NCBI GenBank assembly: GCA_051418075.1
Contig: JBPRGG010000042.1
Coordinates: forward strand, 1 to 64,000
Reading direction: 5' to 3'
From: JBPRGG01 sp051418075
Lineage (GTDB): Bacteria > Bacteroidota > Bacteroidia > Cytophagales > Cyclobacteriaceae
DNA: 64,000 bases
The position numbers and the translations under genes were made by a program. How positions within the stretch are numbered: position 1 is the stretch's first letter; every line of letters begins with the position of its first letter. Of the stretch, positions 8,407 to 16,019 are shown one piece after another. The notes beneath the pieces were generated by a model. That model saw only the letters and a list, made by a program, of their open reading frames with translations. It was not told where the DNA came from and ran no database searches.

Positions 8407-11400
8407 TCAAGCCTTTTTAATGGGGAATTTTACAGTGAATGTAGCATAACGCATGGTTTGGCTTTCCAAAAAAACCTGCCCATTAATTTTTTCCACTCCT
8501 TTTTTGACCAGGTATAACCCCAATCCATTCCCCTGGGAGGAATTTGTGCCGCGAAAATACATGTTAAAAACCTGATCGTGAATCTCTTTGGCAATACCAA
8601 TCCCATTGTCAGTAATAGAAATGAAATAGTCATCATCCTGAATATGGAATGTGATATTAATCCTATGTTCGGAAATTGGTAAACGACGAAAGTTATAGGC
8701 GTTTTCAATTAGATTTCTCAGAATAATATTTAACAATTCCGGATTGGTGTACAAAGGTTCCGGATTGGAATATTTACAAGTAACCTGGATGTATAAAGAA
8801 TATTGGCTCAAAATAGCGGAGATCATATCTGGTAAATGCACCTTTTCAAAAACAGGTTTGCTATTAAAAATAGTATGAATAGTGGTTAATTTATGTATAA
8901 TAGTATCCAGTCGCTGATGTTCCTGATCAAAGAAATTGATGCTTTGATTAGAATGGTTGGGGTTTTCCATTTTCATTAACAATGTTAAACCTTTCAGCCG
9001 TGCCACCGGACCTTGTAAATCATGAGAGGCATGATACAGAAATGTATCATATTCTTTCAAGGTGTTTTTCAGTTCGAAAGTTCTTTTTCTAACCAGGTTT
9101 TCCAGGTTATTATTTAATTGAAGTAGTTGCTCATTTTTGGACCTGATGTTTTCATCCGCAACTTTTAAAGCTTCATTTTTTTGACTGATTTCAAAAGTTC
9201 TTGACCAGACCAATTGCTCCAGTTTTTTATTTTGCTGCTTAATCCGCTGGTTTTTGACATGATTTACAAAAAATGTAAATCCGATCAATACTATTCCACT
9301 GCTTAAAATAAACCAGATTTCATGGTAAACAGGGGGGGCCAGATAAAATGATATGGCCATTTTATCAATCTTATCTGAAAATAATTCCGATTCGATGTCA
9401 AGTTGGTATTCTCCCGGTTGTAAACTTGAAAAAGCCACCTGGTTGTTTTGGGCGGACACTGGCAACTTGCGATCGCCTCTTTTCAAGCTGTACTTATAAT
9501 TAATCTGATCGGCATAGGCGAAACTTACCATTAAAAACTCAAAATTTAACTGGTCATCCCTCCTGCTGAAAGTAAAGTATTCATTCAAATCTACTTCGGC
9601 AGCAACGGGTATTTCTTTTGCCATGTTGATTTCCTGGTCATATAATCTGAGGTCTGTTAGCAACAATTTATGTTGTTTGCTTTTGATTACCTCCTGAGGA
9701 GCTTCTATGACCACATAACCTTCCGGGTTTAATAACAAAATACTACCCTTTTGATTTATTGCAGCTCCGTTTAATGTGGGAATATAGTCGATTGACAACT
9801 TTTCCAGGTCGATGTGCTCGATTGAATCTGTAAATATATTTATTTTATCTAACCCTTTATCAGTGCCCATATAGGCATTACTGTCTTTTTGAAACAGGAA
9901 AAATCCGTAATCCGAGCTTAGTTGCCCTGATTTGAAGTGGTTTAGCAAATGATAATCTGAATTTAGCTTATACAAACCATAGCCATCAGTGGCTATCCAA
10001 ATATCCTGATTGTCATCCTGCATCAAAGTATTAATGTCCTTGGCCGGGAAACCACCATCTTTAGTCAGGTGAACATATTTTTCTTTATTTTTTATAGATA
10101 AGCCATTGGCATGCATAGCAATCCAGAGTTGTTCACGATGATCCATCAGAAGATCGTAAACTTCATTATGGATAAAACCTGATTGGGTAGAATGGTGCTG
10201 CACGGACTGAGGTTGAATCAGGTATAAGCCATCACCACTTACTGAAACCCAGAGAGACCTGTTTTTCTTAATAATTTTGCGAATGGCCCCCCGCTGCAAT
10301 AATTCATTATACTTTATAGGCTGCTTTATTCCACCGGGAAAGATCTGATAAACACCTTTTTGCGATGTTCCTACGAAAATAGTATCGTTGTGGTTTGATA
10401 AGGCAGTTACAGCCACATTTTGATCAAACCAACCGGTAGATTTCATATTCCATTGATTGGTCTCCGGATTAAAAAAAGCATAATAAGCACCCAGCTCTGT
10501 GCCAATGATAAATTGATCTTCTTTAAAAGGAACTACAGCATTAAATTTACCATTTTGCTTAAAAGGATAGTAATCTATATTTTTCTGCTGAAGGTAAATC
10601 AACCCTTTATCCATAGACCCGGCCCAATAGTTATTTTCATGATCTTGCCAGAAACAACTAATCTGACTGGAGTAAAAGCTTCTTTCGTCTAAGTTGTTGT
10701 GATAATTATAACTTTTGATATTGTGGTCGAATTTTTGTAATCCTTGGCTTTTTGATCCAAACCAGAGATGTCCGTAATGATCTTCGTACATAAATTCCGG
10801 GTTGAAACGGAGCAAAGATCTGGAGATGACCATTTGAAATTTTTGTTCAGCTGAAAGCTTGTACAACCCAGTTCCCTCCACTAAAACCCAGCCACCAGTG
10901 TCATATTTTTGAGGTGTAATGATAGTGGCTTTATTTTCAAATTCCTGAATTCCTGTATTTTTGACCTGGTTGGTTTGGATATCAAATATAGAAAGTCCGT
11001 GGCTATGGCTGATCCACAGCTCACTGTTTATCAAAGCAAAGCCCGAAGCTATTTTATTATTAAAGAAAAAGTTGTGGCCGGAATAAACAGTTCTATCATC
11101 CTTTTTTAATATGAATACTCCATGATTGCGTGATAAGATATAAATATGCTTTTCATCTTCTATAAAAGATATGATTTGAGCCATTTTATCAGTTAAGCGA
11201 ATTGTTTCAAACTGATTTTTGTCAAAAATGGTAATTTGTCCCTGTAAATGACCGAAATATAATCGATTTTGGGAATCCTTAAAGGATGAAAAAATTATAT
11301 TATCAGCCAGACCATCAGTTTTAGAATATTTTCTAAAATGCTGACCGTTAAATCTGAAAAGTCCTGTCAGCGTTCCCACCCATAAATAATTTTGATCATC

Positions 11401-11526
11401 TTGTACCATCGTATAAATCGATGACTGATCCAATCCCTTCTTTTGATCAAACAAAACAGGATTGAAACTCTGGGCCAGCATGATTTGCCCTAACAGTAAA
11501 AGTAAAAAAGTAAGCCACCCTTTCAT
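8407..11526 (-). CDS. Beta-propeller sensor histidine kinase (membrane)
   Basis: 1039 residues. A signal peptide (MKGWLTFLLLLLGQIMLAQS) is followed by many two-component-regulator propeller repeats of the DQNYLWVGTLTGLFRF and DNQDIWIATDGYGLYKL type to about residue 600. Next come a Y_Y_Y-type beta-sandwich (about 640-725), a membrane segment (IWFILSSGIVLIGFTFFV), a coiled coil and a kinase core. The phosphoacceptor is His835 in SHDLQGP; the N box is IENAYNF with Asn942; the G boxes are DNGIGIA and GNGLGLYLVKKG. No receiver or HTH domain follows, so the response regulator must be encoded elsewhere. Its start overlaps the stop of the 11523-12497 gene by 4 nt (ATGA), which indicates translational coupling. 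It probably senses the surface machinery encoded upstream; the ligand is unknown. Confidence 0.92.
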   Translation of the reverse strand: MKGWLTFLLLLLGQIMLAQSFNPVLFDQKKGLDQSSIYTMVQDDQNYLWVGTLTGLFRFNGQHFRKYSKTDGLADNIIFSSFKDSQNRLYFGHLQGQITIFDKNQFETIRLTDKMAQIISFIEDEKHIYILSRNHGVFILKKDDRTVYSGHNFFFNNKIASGFALINSELWISHSHGLSIFDIQTNQVKNTGIQEFENKATIITPQKYDTGGWVLVEGTGLYKLSAEQKFQMVISRSLLRFNPEFMYEDHYGHLWFGSKSQGLQKFDHNIKSYNYHNNLDERSFYSSQISCFWQDHENNYWAGSMDKGLIYLQQKNIDYYPFKQNGKFNAVVPFKEDQFIIGTELGAYYAFFNPETNQWNMKSTGWFDQNVAVTALSNHNDTIFVGTSQKGVYQIFPGGIKQPIKYNELLQRGAIRKIIKKNRSLWVSVSGDGLYLIQPQSVQHHSTQSGFIHNEVYDLLMDHREQLWIAMHANGLSIKNKEKYVHLTKDGGFPAKDINTLMQDDNQDIWIATDGYGLYKLNSDYHLLNHFKSGQLSSDYGFFLFQKDSNAYMGTDKGLDKINIFTDSIEHIDLEKLSIDYIPTLNGAAINQKGSILLLNPEGYVVIEAPQEVIKSKQHKLLLTDLRLYDQEINMAKEIPVAAEVDLNEYFTFSRRDDQLNFEFLMVSFAYADQINYKYSLKRGDRKLPVSAQNNQVAFSSLQPGEYQLDIESELFSDKIDKMAISFYLAPPVYHEIWFILSSGIVLIGFTFFVNHVKNQRIKQQNKKLEQLVWSRTFEISQKNEALKVADENIRSKNEQLLQLNNNLENLVRKRTFELKNTLKEYDTFLYHASHDLQGPVARLKGLTLLMKMENPNHSNQSINFFDQEHQRLDTIIHKLTTIHTIFNSKPVFEKVHLPDMISAILSQYSLYIQVTCKYSNPEPLYTNPELLNIILRNLIENAYNFRRLPISEHRINITFHIQDDDYFISITDNGIGIAKEIHDQVFNMYFRGTNSSQGNGLGLYLVKKGVEKINGQVFLESQTMRYATFTVKFPIKKA

Positions 11527-12497
11527 TCCTGGTGAGTTGGTTGGGCAGTATACTCAAAATTCACCTTATACTTATATTTAGGAGGGCCACCAATTGGAAT
11601 GGTAAAGAAGGGGATAGGTTTTTTGTATTGATTGGTAATATAAATGACAACATTGTTGTTTTTGATTCCGTTATTGATTACCTGTATATCAATTGAACTG
11701 TTTTTTTCTTCCTGGTCGATTATATGATTGCTGGAAGCCCATTCATCTTCTCCTCCGGTTTTCACCAGGTGTCGGTTTTTAGTAACAGAATAAATATAAG
11801 CATTTCCACCCCGGTCGAAATCAAAATTATGTACGTCAATAGAGACTACATCATCAGTAATAAATGGATAGATATGGGTGATACGGTTGGGATCATCCGG
11901 CAACCTGAAAGTATAGGCATAGGTAAAAGCATTTGAACCCAGTACTTCAACGTTTTTGGTGGGATTGTCTGACAAAGCATATTTATAAAGATTGCCGTCA
12001 TTACCCGAAACACCCTCCGCGATCAGCTTAAAATAATATTTCTGTTCTAGTTCCATGAGTTCACCCTGAACCGGGAAAAAGGGTCCCATGGTAAACCATT
12101 GCCTGTCATACTCTTTCGATTGGCTAAACTGCCTGGTATCTAATAGTGTGCCGGAATCATAATTTTTTTCTGGTTTAAACAGACGGGCTTCGTTTTGGGA
12201 ATAAGCGCCTTTGCCACCAAATAATGAAAATTTAGTGGATGAGTCAGGTATCCCTTTTATTTCATCCAGGTGATCTCCGGTATCCGGATCAAAAATTCTG
12301 ATGTAAAAAGGTGCTTCATGACTTGCCGGAATGCTAAAGAAATAGATTTGGATGAAATCATCATCGCCCCAGGATGTATCTCCATCTTTGCCAAAGGTGA
12401 CAAGATAATCAATGTTCTCAATCTCATTGGGAATTACCTGAGCCCAGAGCACCTCTGACAAACTAAAGTATAAAACAATCAAAAAATTAAATCTCAT
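11523..12497 (-). CDS. Exported protein of unknown function
   Basis: 324 residues with a cleavable signal peptide (about 1-20, ending VLWAQ) and an otherwise soluble, beta-rich, aromatic- and Asp-rich sequence. Notable words are DGDTSWGDDDFIQIYFF, YIRIFDPDTGDHLDE and YYFKLIAEGVSGNDGN. I do not recognise the family. Two beta-sandwich domains are plausible from the alternating pattern, but this is inference. Its first 11 nt overlap the end of the PKD/OmpA-like gene, and its last 4 nt overlap the start of the kinase gene, so it is made with both. A periplasmic or surface protein that passes a signal to the propeller kinase would fit this position but is unproven. Confidence 0.75.
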   Translation of the reverse strand: MRFNFLIVLYFSLSEVLWAQVIPNEIENIDYLVTFGKDGDTSWGDDDFIQIYFFSIPASHEAPFYIRIFDPDTGDHLDEIKGIPDSSTKFSLFGGKGAYSQNEARLFKPEKNYDSGTLLDTRQFSQSKEYDRQWFTMGPFFPVQGELMELEQKYYFKLIAEGVSGNDGNLYKYALSDNPTKNVEVLGSNAFTYAYTFRLPDDPNRITHIYPFITDDVVSIDVHNFDFDRGGNAYIYSVTKNRHLVKTGGEDEWASSNHIIDQEEKNSSIDIQVINNGIKNNNVVIYITNQYKKPIPFFTIPIGGPPKYKYKVNFEYTAQPTHQE

Positions 12498-13785
12498 TGG
12501 GTAAAATTAATTTAATGTATGCTTTACGGTTAAATTCAGGATTTTCCTGAATGCTACTTTCCACCTCCACACAGGTATTAATCAGACTCGTATCCTGTTG
12601 TGGGTCAGCCACGTCAATCAGAATCTCTTCCTTTGCTTCCTTTTGTAAGTAGGATTTGACGGCTAATGATCTTTGTAGAGATGTTTTCAGATTAATATTT
12701 AAAGCACCTCCAGTATGGGTAAAAGTTCCTATCTTAAGCCCTGCAGGCTGAATGTTTTCCAGCAGATCTAATGTTTTTTTCAGTAATCTTTTGTTTTGGG
12801 CGTTGAGCCTGGTCTGATTATAGTCAAATTCTATGGGCTTAAGGTCAACCGGTTCCTGATTTAGTAATTGTTTAACAGCATCTTCAACCAGTTTAAAAGT
12901 TGCATGCGAATCAGACTTGTTTCGGGTCGAAAATGGTACCGGGGGTAAAAATTTGTTATTTTGCCAGATCTGTAACAGATAAAAATTATTTTCTGGCAAA
13001 ATCAGACAAATACTGTCTGATTTATTAAGCTCCAGATGTTTTATAACTTCTTTTTTTTCTTGATCTGTTACCATCAGAAAAACCGGGTCTGATAAAAAGG
13101 GATTGGACCTTGATTGAGCGGCTTTTTCAAACTTATCAATAAATTCACTTCCAAAAAGGTTGAACCCGGTAATATGGATATTCTTTTGACTTCTAATGAA
13201 AAATTTTCCCTCTTTATTATTCAGTTCAATTAAGATCCTAACCAGATATATGCCAGGAATAGCATAAGTATGGCTAATATTATTATCTGTCTGGCAAAAA
13301 AATGAACCATCGCCCATATCCCAATATACATCGGCTTTTTTATAAGTAATAAGGGGGGAAAGCTGATAATTAAAAGAAGAAGTTTCTTTGATAAAATTTG
13401 CAGAATCTCCGTCCAATTGGAGCTGAACGTCTTCTTTAATAACCAGATCTAGTACCATTTCATTTTTTGACACGATTATGTCATTATTCTCCTGAATTAT
13501 TACATCCAAACTTGCCTGATATTCACCATATTGCTCATAGCAATGACTGATTTTCATTCCATTGCTTATATGACCATCACCCATATTCCAGCGATAAATC
13601 AAACCATTTTCACTTTGGTCATAGGATTGAGATATATCAATTTTTACGCATTTCTGAGCCGGCAAAGCGGGTACTGCTTTATTGAAATTCTGCTTAAATA
13701 CGATTTCTGCCGGACAGGAGCAGGAGGCAGTATAGAAGTTTGATAGTCCTAAACAAGTAAGAAACGCCAATAAAAAAATCTTCAT
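12487..13785 (-). CDS. PKD-domain protein with divergent OmpA-like C-terminus
   Basis: 432 residues with a signal peptide (about 1-23). Two PKD-type domains follow, marked by YRWNMGDG (first) and VYWDMGDGSFF (second), each ending in a YG/PGxY strand. The C-terminal part (about 314-430) has the OmpA/MotB plan: IEFDYNQTRLNAQNKRLLKKTLDLL, then THTGG, SLQRSLAVKSYL and a terminal NRKAYIKLIL. Usual OmpA domains have HTD, whose Asp binds diaminopimelate; here Gly359 replaces it, while the partner Arg (372) remains. It may tether the complex to the cell wall weakly or bind something else. It resembles the lower half of PorE-type proteins. Confidence 0.8.
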   Translation of the reverse strand: MKIFLLAFLTCLGLSNFYTASCSCPAEIVFKQNFNKAVPALPAQKCVKIDISQSYDQSENGLIYRWNMGDGHISNGMKISHCYEQYGEYQASLDVIIQENNDIIVSKNEMVLDLVIKEDVQLQLDGDSANFIKETSSFNYQLSPLITYKKADVYWDMGDGSFFCQTDNNISHTYAIPGIYLVRILIELNNKEGKFFIRSQKNIHITGFNLFGSEFIDKFEKAAQSRSNPFLSDPVFLMVTDQEKKEVIKHLELNKSDSICLILPENNFYLLQIWQNNKFLPPVPFSTRNKSDSHATFKLVEDAVKQLLNQEPVDLKPIEFDYNQTRLNAQNKRLLKKTLDLLENIQPAGLKIGTFTHTGGALNINLKTSLQRSLAVKSYLQKEAKEEILIDVADPQQDTSLINTCVEVESSIQENPEFNRKAYIKLILPNEI

Positions 13786-13865
13786 CGGTCAATATTTTCA
13801 ATAAGTGAATTTAGTATTAATATTCCATAGTTTTTTAGCAAAAAATAATTAAACTTACAAACAGA

Positions 13866-15074
13866 TTATTCTTGCAAGAATTTATAAATATTATCATTTT
13901 GGGCTTTATTCCTATTTGAAGAGAAAAAGCCAAAGCGACTGAAGGGGTATAAAATCAAACCAAAATCATCAAATTCAGAATTAAGCGGAGCACCTACATT
14001 TTCTACCATTTCATCGGGATTTTTTAAATTTATCTTATAAATATCTGTACCACCCATGCCGATATGGCCATTCGAGCTAAAAAATAAGATAGAGTCCTGA
14101 TAAATGAAGGGATAGCTTTCACTTCCAGGTGTATTGATATTTTTTCCCAAAGGTTTGATCTTTTCCGGATGGTCCAGCTTGCAGTAGTATAAATCCAGAT
14201 TTTCCCCGACACCCTGATCCCAAGCAAAATATAAAATTCCTGATTTTTCATGATAATGTGGTTGCAGGAAATTTCCTGGGCCGAGGTTTAATTTTTTTAT
14301 CAACTGCCATTGGTCAGTGTTCACTTTCTCAAAATAATACAGTGAATAAACAGATCCGGTGTTTTCAGCATTTATCAGGTGGGCCGAAACAATTATTTTG
14401 GTTTCGTTTTCGAAACAGCTAACCCCTCCCACTGAGCTGGTGGAAGGGGTTATTATGGGCAGCTTATAAAGATCAGGGGGCAATAGCTGGCCGTCTTCAG
14501 CCAATTGAGCCAGATAGATACTGGACAGATAGTTTCCGGCACTGTTGCTGAAATTTACTGGGGAATAAATTGGCCGGGAGGATAGGAATAAAATACCTTG
14601 CGGATGCGTAGCCGGACCAAAATCATTATGCTGGGAATTGATGCCGGTGGTTTGGACTACTACAGCAGCTGAATCGCGGTAAAAATTGTTGGTAAATATA
14701 CTATCTGCTTTATATACCAGCTTCAAAGCTTTTTTGTGCCTGCCCAGGCTCATCAAAGTAGTATAATAATTGTCTTTGATTTGTTGGGCATCTAGCCAGT
14801 TTCGATTTTCCATTATTTGATAATAGGTATAAGCATCTTGCCACTGATTCATATGAAATAAACTTTCCGCCAGCCGATTCAGATATCTTTTGTTATGGTT
14901 TTCCTTTTGCCATAATTCCTGGTATAGGCTGGCAGCTTTTTTATACTGTTTTTCCTGAAAATACTGATCGGCCAATTTTTCTTTTTTGCTGAAAACTTCA
15001 TAAAAATGCGTTTGACCCTGAGAACTCAAAATTGTTAGTAGCCAAAAAAATGTCAGAAAGGTCATAAGTTTCAT
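13866..15074 (-). CDS. TPR and PD40-repeat exported protein (PorE-like upper half)
   Basis: 402 residues with a signal peptide (about 1-21, ending SSQGQ). TPR-like helices cover about 27-120 (EKLADQYFQEKQYKKAASLY). PD40/WD40-like strands fill the rest: GILFLSSRPIYS, GILYFAWDQG, ILFFSSNGHIGMGGTDIYKI and FGFFSSNRNKAQNDNIYKF. The phrase SSNxxxGxGGxDIY is typical of PorE/OmpA-family T9SS-associated proteins, but this one ends directly after the propeller and lacks an OmpA domain. That function appears moved to the gene at 12487. It starts 5 nt after the PorP/SprF gene ends, so both are surely on one mRNA. Probable periplasmic scaffold. Confidence 0.82.
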   Translation of the reverse strand: MKLMTFLTFFWLLTILSSQGQTHFYEVFSKKEKLADQYFQEKQYKKAASLYQELWQKENHNKRYLNRLAESLFHMNQWQDAYTYYQIMENRNWLDAQQIKDNYYTTLMSLGRHKKALKLVYKADSIFTNNFYRDSAAVVVQTTGINSQHNDFGPATHPQGILFLSSRPIYSPVNFSNSAGNYLSSIYLAQLAEDGQLLPPDLYKLPIITPSTSSVGGVSCFENETKIIVSAHLINAENTGSVYSLYYFEKVNTDQWQLIKKLNLGPGNFLQPHYHEKSGILYFAWDQGVGENLDLYYCKLDHPEKIKPLGKNINTPGSESYPFIYQDSILFFSSNGHIGMGGTDIYKINLKNPDEMVENVGAPLNSEFDDFGLILYPFSRFGFFSSNRNKAQNDNIYKFLQE

Positions 15075-15079
15075 AAGGC

Positions 15080-15979
15080 CTAGAAATAACGCGGAGAAAT
15101 GATTTTGTTGAAATAATTAAATGAATAAGAAATCATGACTTCATGAGAAGCATGAGCCAGCGATCTTATTTGGCCAATCTGATGATCATAAGCATATCCC
15201 AGACTTAACTGAGGGTTAATTAAAAGTTTACCTAATAGGGAACATGTATTTAAATTCCGGTAAAGCAATCCCAGCCATATTACTTTTTTCAGACACAAAT
15301 TGGTATTTAAATTCATTTCGGGTTTGTTTTCTTTTTTGATGTAAAACAAAAAAGTAGGATTGATGACGATATCTTCAGATATTTCAATTGAATAACTGCC
15401 TTGAACAATCAGTTTTCGCTGTTGTAAGCTATAGCTTCTTTGGCTGGCCAGATCAGTTTTAAGTAATTGGGGCAGAGCTAATCCAAAATAGTAATTTTTT
15501 GCCTGGTAAAATATACCTGTACCGAAATTAGGTGAAAATTCCTTAATGTTATCCTGATTTAAGGTAGGGTCATGAGCATGTAAAAGTGATAAATTCTGAC
15601 TTTGCAACCGATAGAAAGTAGCCCCTGACTGTAGTCCAAGTGATAAAGAGCCTTTGGCAAAGGGAACCTGATAGGCATAGGAAAAATAGACTCCCTGCTG
15701 ATTCAAAGGCCCCATTTGATCATTGGCTAATACCATGCCCAGGGCCACTTTATCTGCAACCGGAGAATGGGCTGAAAAAATTTGGCTAAAAGGCGCACCC
15801 TCTACTTGTGCCCATTGTTTTTTTACCATCATGTTTAAAGTCAGTGCCTCGTCAAATCCGGCATAGGCGGGATTTATAAGCAGAGGGTTGAACATATAAT
15901 GAGACAAAAACCCATTGGATTGGGCCAGGCTGGAGCTAACCTGCAGGTAAACAAAAAACAGGAGCAGCATTTTTTTCAT
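15080..15979 (-). CDS. PorP/SprF family type IX secretion-associated outer membrane protein
   Basis: 299 residues. A signal peptide ending SSSLAQ is followed by the family hallmark HYMFNPLLINPAYAGFDE, then alternating amphipathic strands of a beta-barrel (MVKKQWAQVEGAPFSQIFSAHSPV, SLSLGLQSGATFYRL) up to an aromatic C-terminus. Family members are usually encoded right after a large T9SS cargo with a type B C-terminal domain and help its secretion or surface attachment. This is the exact arrangement here, with the cargo gene 40 nt upstream. A family assignment, not a named orthologue: the usual fjo-type SprF handles SprB, which is much larger than the present cargo. Confidence 0.9.
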   Translation of the reverse strand: MKKMLLLFFVYLQVSSSLAQSNGFLSHYMFNPLLINPAYAGFDEALTLNMMVKKQWAQVEGAPFSQIFSAHSPVADKVALGMVLANDQMGPLNQQGVYFSYAYQVPFAKGSLSLGLQSGATFYRLQSQNLSLLHAHDPTLNQDNIKEFSPNFGTGIFYQAKNYYFGLALPQLLKTDLASQRSYSLQQRKLIVQGSYSIEISEDIVINPTFLFYIKKENKPEMNLNTNLCLKKVIWLGLLYRNLNTCSLLGKLLINPQLSLGYAYDHQIGQIRSLAHASHEVMISYSFNYFNKIISPRYF

Positions 15980-16019
15980 GAAAAAAGATTTAGCTGGTTT
16001 GGTTGATATTTTTTCATCG

